From Thermoplasmatota archaeon (lineage in GTDB: Archaea > Thermoplasmatota > Thermoplasmata > Thermoplasmatales > GCA-001856825), in contig JAMCQR010000021.1 of NCBI GenBank assembly GCA_023379555.1, positions 36,872 to 44,507 of the forward strand: 7,636 nt of DNA, in the 5' to 3' direction. Shown piece after piece: positions 1-6,300 of this stretch. Below the pieces are notes generated by a model. That model was not told where the DNA came from and searched no databases. It worked only from the letters and a program-made list of their open reading frames with translations. Position 1 is the first letter of the stretch; each line of letters begins with the position of its first letter. The position numbers were made by a program, and so were the translations under genes.

Positions 1-335
1 AGGAAGGGGGAGTAGCGGTAACCGTCGTAGATACAAGAAGGGGGGAATTTACGCTTATGGTGAGGCTCTCACTTGTCGTTGAGCCGAACTTATCGACTAC
101 CTTTATTGTTACAGAGAACGTTCCAGTACCTTTAAACGTTATTACATTGTCGATGTAGCTAGAATTGCTACTACCGAGTTGATAGTTTTTGAAGCTGGTA
201 CTATTGGAGGAATATGCGATTGTCCACGTGAAGGTGTAGGGCGGAGTCCCCGTTCCTGCTTGAACGTAAACCGCCCAGGAGTTATTTTCATCCAGTGTTA
301 TTGACGTTCCTTGGAAGGCATTAGATTTTTTTTTT
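1..335 (-). CDS. -1-frame continuation of the giant surface protein (23rd Ig-like domain), open at left edge
   Basis: In the frame one base back from the main ORF, the minus strand is free of stops from about 475 to the window edge. After the A10 tract it reads KKSNAFQGTSITLDE, then AGTGTPPYTFTWTI, then FKGTGTFSVTIKVVDKFG, then SLTISVN, and a Pro/Ser/Thr stretch ending TVTATPPS. This reproduces the repeat pattern of the main protein in order: strand A/B, G-x-PPYTFTW core, GTGTFSVTIKVVD strand and ITVN-type end. It is about 95 residues and also lacks Cys and Arg. It has no credible start or promoter of its own, so it is most simply read as the rest of the 298-7179 gene, reached by recoding, slippage or an indel. 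The exact upstream limit is uncertain: 335 is taken from the homopolymer, but anything up to 475 is possible. The C-terminus lies outside the window. Confidence 0.85.
43..325 (-). repeat. Ig-like repeat R23 in the -1 frame
   Basis: Translated one base back from the R1-R22 frame, this stretch begins SNAFQGTSITLDE and ends TISVNSP, spanning about 94 residues. It carries the same landmarks as the upstream repeats: G-x-PPYTFTWTI core, GTGTFSVTIKVVD strand, FGSTTSES turn, ISVN terminal strand. The following Ser/Thr/Pro residues may start another repeat cut by the window edge. Confidence 0.85.
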
Positions 336-3300
336 GCTCCTGAGCTAGTGTTTGATGGCCCTGCATCATTTGGGATGAAGTTTGTTGATTCGGTGGTTGA
401 CCGGGTTGAAGGACGATGATTGGTGATGGGTTGACTGTTATGAGCACCGAGGATGATGCGACCACTCCTACGGCATCAACGATCGTCAGTGTTATGGTGA
501 AATTCCCCGTATTGTTGAATGTGAAAGTATTCCCAGATTGCTTTATACCCTGTGCTGATGGATATGACCAGATGTATTTATAGGGCTGGGTCCCGTTTGC
601 AGTCGTGTTGGTAAAGGTAACGCTGTTGCCGGTGTCTATGGTAGTCTCGGAAGCTGTTAGGGTTACCGTTGGAAGTGCATTGACCGTGACTGTTATAGAA
701 TTTGAAGATGACACAGCTTTGCCGAGGGAATCTGTGACCGTAGAGGTTACCGCGTATTCACCAGTAAGCGAGAAAGTGATCACATTTCCGGTGACAGAAT
801 AAGCACCTATCTTGATTCCGCCCCCGATTGAGGTCACGGAATAGCTTATGGTATAAGGGGTCAATCCACCGGCAACTGAATTGGAGAACGTGACTGTCTG
901 TCCCTTGTCGATTATTGTCGGTGTAATTGAAGAAATCGTGATAGAAAGTTGAGAATTGACCGTTATGGTGGCAACATTTGAGGCGCTGATTCCGTCTGCA
1001 TCTGTTATTGTCACAGTCGCCGAATAAGTACCGGCGGTATTGAAAGTGACCTGGTTTCCAGATGCGGAATAATCACCTGAAGCAGAACCTCCTGAAAGAG
1101 TCACGGACCATACGTACGTGAAAGGAGAGGTACCATATCCAGGCTGCATTGTCGCAGTTATAGGGCTGCCCACTTCCGTGGTTGTTGGCGAGATAGAGAT
1201 CGCAGAAGATGCTGGAGGATTGGTAACAGTAACAGTAATGGGAGAGGATGTTCCGAATATCCCTGTGTTGCTAACCTCCGTTACAGTTACAACGAAGTGC
1301 CACTGGCCGATCGCAGTTAACGTGCCAGTATTGATATTTTCAGGCAGTGTACTGAACTGGTTCGTGGTAGCAACGACTGAGTAGGTTGTAGAACCGGGCG
1401 ATTCTTCCTTGAGTTGGGCAGTATAAGGTCCAGTCCCGCTGACAGCTGTTATGACGATATTAGTTGCTGTACCACTGTCCATAATTGGTGGCGCAGAAAC
1501 GGTGACGTTCAGTGAAGAGTAAACGATGACGGGTTGAGTATTTACGGTAACTGCTGAAGATGCGAATCCGCTAGCTCCTAACGAGTCATTGAAATAGAGC
1601 TTTACTGTGAAACTTCCAGTGTTCTGGAAAGTGAACGTATTACCAGACTGAGTGATCCCCGCACTGCCTGGATATCCCCAACTATAAGTCATTGGTCCCG
1701 TGCCCCCAGAGGTTGTGTTGCTGAAAGTGACCGAATTGCCAGCATCGATACTTACTGTAGATGGAGAGATTGTAACTGATGGGATGTTATTGACAGTTAT
1801 TGTTTTGGAAAGACTTGCTATTTCACCCGCCGAATCCTTCACTGTAACGGTTGCAGAATAAACACCGGCAGTGTTAAAGGTCGCACCGTTACCTGACGTG
1901 GTGTAATCCCCTGAGGCTGAGCCAGATGGGTAGAGCGTAATGGTCCAGCTGTATGAATAAGGTGATACTCCCGATCCGGTTGAAACTGAAGCCAAAATTG
2001 GATAGCCTACGTCAGTAGTTGTTGGAGTTATTGTTATAGATGATGATGTTAAGCTCCCTACCACCGTTACAACAACTGAAGCCGGAGTGCTCACGAATCC
2101 AGTTGAATCGACGACTGTGACATAGTAAGTGGTCGTGATAGATAGTGATGGGGTTGCGAACGGATTCCCGCTGTAAACCAGATTGGAAAGCCCAGAGTCA
2201 GAATACCACTTGAACGAATACCCTGTCCTCGATCCTCCTGCGGCAGTTGCTGTAAGAGTCGCACTCTTGCCGCTTCCGATAGTAACGGGAAGCACCGTCA
2301 CGCTTGGGTCGGAATTCACAGTGATTACCGCATTACTAGATTTTGCAGTGGGCGTGGGATTAGACCCAGAGATAACACCGGTATCGGTGAAACTGAAATA
2401 ATAAGTGTTGTTGGATTGAGGACTAAACTTGTATGACGGTGTCTTTCCTATTCCAGAGCTTACCAACGTTCCAGAAGCGGTATAAAGAGACCACGAAAAG
2501 CTGGAGGAACCGCCAGTTATCGCGGATGTCAGGGTTATTGATTTTCCAAGGTCTATCATTGTAGACACGGGTTGGATCGAGATAGAGGGGGCGGCATAGA
2601 CGGTAACGGTAATTGGACCAGAAGTGGACAGGAGACCATCGGAGGAGGAAATTGTAAGGTAGAAAACATAGGTCCCCTTCCCCGCCGGTGTGAATGAGTT
2701 AGTAATGACAGTCCCAGAAACAGCCCCACCTGATTTGCCAAGTGTTGATGTGCTGGATGTGCCGTTAAGGTACCATTGATAGCTATAAGGTGAAATCCCT
2801 CCACTTATGGTCGGTGTGACGCTGAGAGTTACACTCTCCCCGAGGTCTAGGTAGCCGCTCCCTGATGATGGCGTGTTGTAACTGAAAGATACACTCAGGG
2901 TTGCTGTATGTACTTGCACCGTTACTGTCGCGGAAATGGTGTATGGTAAAGTGGTTCCGGTGTCTGTCACGTTTAACCAAATTGTATAGCTGCCTACTGT
3001 TGATTCAATGAAATCGTAGGAATTCGAAACGCTTACCAGATTAGAACTTCCACCCAAGGTCCAGGAGTATGAAAATTGACCGCTACCTCCCGATGTTGTG
3101 GAAGTGAAAACCTGAGACTGTCCCAATGGAACCGTCGCTGATGACGGGCTTATACTTACTGTGAGTGCGGGATCCACCGTGATTGCGACAGTGGCAGAGT
3201 TCAACTTCGCAGCAGGCGAAGCCGTTTGGGCAACCCCGGTGTCCGTGAATTTGAAGTAGTATGAATTAGTAGCTGCAGGAGAGACCGGGTATGAGGCAGT

Positions 3301-6300
3301 AGGTCCCGTGCCAGAAGCCACAAAAGTATTAGACGAAGTGTATAGTGACCACGAATATTGTCCGGTTCCACCGGTTACGGTGGAAGAGAGTGAGATCACT
3401 TGACCGCTGTCGATCGTTCCAGAAGAAGGTTCAGTTAAGATGGACAAGGCTGGGTCCACCGTAACGGAAATCTTGCCTGAGGAGGCTGTTGCAGCGGGTG
3501 TCGAACCAGACGTAGTGCCTGAGTCTGTGAAAGTCACATATACCCCTGTATCCACAGACGAAAGCGTGTATGTAGCAGTCGGACCGGTTCCAGAAGCACC
3601 AGTTATTGGACCAGAAGAATCATACCACTGCCACGTGAAGGAGCCCGTGCCACCTGTAGCCGTTGAGGTAACAACAATCGATTGACCCGAATCTATCGTT
3701 GCTGACTGAGGTTGGACTGTTATTGAAGGATTAGAATCCACCACTATAAGTACTGAAGCAGTAATAACGAGATGCAGGGTAGTTCCCGTATCCGTGACGT
3801 TGAGCCATACTTTGTAGGTGCCGGGAGTGGTTTCTGAGAAGGAGTATGTGGATGACGTTCCAACTACGGTGGAACTGCCACCTATGGTCCAGGAGTAGAT
3901 GTATGAGCCCGAGCCTCCACTCACTGTAGGCGTCAGTAGCACGCTTTGGGAAGAATCGATCGTTGCAGTCGACGGAGAGATAGTTACTGAAGGAGCTGCA
4001 TTAACGGTTATAGATATAGAAATCGGAGAGAGAGCATAATTAGGAGAGGTTCCTGTATCGGTCACGTTCAGCCATATTGTGTAAGTTCCAATCGTCGATT
4101 CTGAAAAAGTATAGCTCGTTCCCGTACCCAAGATTGATTTACTTCCACCGAGCGTCCATGAATACGAGAATTGACCAGAGCCCCCTTGTGAAGTAGTAGT
4201 AAGAGGCAAGGACTGTGATTCATATATTGTCGCAGATGAGGGAGAGACGGAAACAGAAGGGGCAGAGTTCATGGTAATAACTGCTACATCAGAAGTAACC
4301 GATTGCCCCGTTGAGTCCTTGAAAACAACATAATAACTTCCCGCTTGAACCGGGGTGAAGGTTGCTGTTGTACCGCTGCCTGATGCATCAGATATGGGGG
4401 TTCCACTATTAGTGGTTCCGGTATACCATTGCCAGGTAAATGACCCACTGCCGTACTCGACCATGGATGTCAGGGGAATGGTGAATTGTTGGTCGGGATC
4501 AATGGAATAAGATTGGGGCTGCTCTGATATCAGAGGAGGTGAAACTACGGTAACAGTGACGTAAGAAGTTGAAGACGCTCCTGCAGCATCAGTTACCGTA
4601 AGGGTAACTGTATAAGTATTTGGCATCGTGAAAGTAAAGGTATTCCCGGGATTTGTTGACTGTGTCCATCCGGACGTTGGACTGACAGTATATGAATATG
4701 CGAAAGGAGAAGTTCCACCCTGAGTCTGATTTGTAAATGTTACAGAATTGCCGGAATCAATTTGAGTGACAGGGGACGAAAGGGCAACGGATAGCTGGGG
4801 GCTGACCGTAACAGATATGGGAGTGGAATAAGCCACCGTTGACGAGCTGTCTGTAACCTTCAACTCAAAGAGCCAGGTCCCAGTAGTCGAAAGAGTACCG
4901 GTTGAGATAATGGAAGCAGAGAGATCGTTTGAAGTTGCAGGGAAAGAATTGCCAAGATCTACGTAGCTGGCGAAATTTGGTGGTTCTTCCAACCATTGAC
5001 CAGTGTAGGGAGGAATGCCGCCATTTATAGATACCGCGGTGAGAGTGGTGGATTGTCCTTCATCTATGTTTGAAAATCCATAAACCGCAACTGTTGCACT
5101 CAATAGAGCATTGATGGTGACCGTTTCAGTGAACGATACGGATACACCACTTGAGTCGGTTACAGTCACTGTGACGTCATAGGTTCCAGAAGTACTGAAT
5201 GTTATCTGGTTTCCGGAAGTACTATAGCCGCTAGGGACAGGTTGCCCTGATGATGTGGAAACTGTCCATGAATAACTGAAGGGTGCTATCCCATAACCAG
5301 ACTCAACTGTCGCATACAACGGAGTTCCAACTGTTGCCGTGGTTGGCGATATTGATATCGCAGAAGTCGTCAGAGGCAAAGACGGGTGCAGGACTATTAT
5401 CTCTGCAGTGGCCACAGGGGCTAGTTTATGATTTTGGTCCTTAACAAACAGATAGAGATAATAGATCCCGTAGCTGGATGGAATGTATGTGAAATTAGCT
5501 TTTGGAAGCGAGGTAGTGTTTTCGCTAGAAAATGAATGATGGTCTTGTTGCCAATACGGGAAATTGGAAGTCACATACCACGCGTATGTGTAAGGAGAGG
5601 CGCCCCCTGTCCAATTTGCATAAAAGGTTAGTTGTTCTCCAAGATCCGCACTTACCGTAGTTGGAGTAAGCGTGACCTGTGTGACACTGGGTTGATGACT
5701 CTCTCGTGAGTATATCTGTGATACGGCCATTACCCATGCTGAAGAACTCGCGCTGTTTACGAATAAGTAGACATAATACTGTCCGTTGTCACTGGGCGCG
5801 TAACTGAAAGTGGCAGAATTCCCATTAGTATAGTTGTAGGAATTCAATTGTAGGATGTACGGAGTGCTTATAGGCTCCTTTTTAACGACCATCCAGGCGT
5901 ATGAGTACCCCGCCGTTCCTCCACTCCAGTTCCCAGTGAAGGTTATAGGAACTCCAGAGTCAGAGTCTGCATTGACAGAAGATGGAGATATTGTTACTGA
6001 AGTAACCCCTGGCGTGCCAGGGAGGAGAATTATTTGTGAATACCCGACCAGGAAATCTTTTTGGTTGTTATGTCCATTGCTATCTGTCGGTGTCAAGTAG
6101 AGATACAAGTAGTAGATTCCATATGAACTATAAATGGGGTTAAAAGTGAAATCTGCAGACGTCGCATGGGTTGTATTGAAAGAGTTAATTTGATTGAACT
6201 CTTCCTTATAATACGACTTCCAGTTTATTGGGCTGTTTGTTATTTCCCAGGCGTAGTTGTAGGCATTAAAACTACCAGTCCAATTCCCTACAAAAGTAAT

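Noticed and set aside
40..45. Apparent second frameshift at a C6 run (minus strand) in the -1-frame segment
   Set aside because: A recount of the run shows six C, and the reading passes in frame from ISVNSP to STTVTATPPS, so no second shift is needed.
605..802. Plus-strand 65-codon ORF, and similar ones at 1118-1384, 2183-2401, 3440-3685 and 5855-6100
   Set aside because: All lie antisense within the long repeat gene, have no promoter or ribosome site, and have Val/Thr/Glu/Pro-rich composition that simply mirrors the repeated codons on the other strand.
2556..2980. Minus-strand ORFs of 82 and 65 codons, and another at 5525-5737
   Set aside because: They are out-of-frame readings of the same strand as the giant gene, rich in Arg, His and Cys unlike it, and interrupt a continuous domain array.
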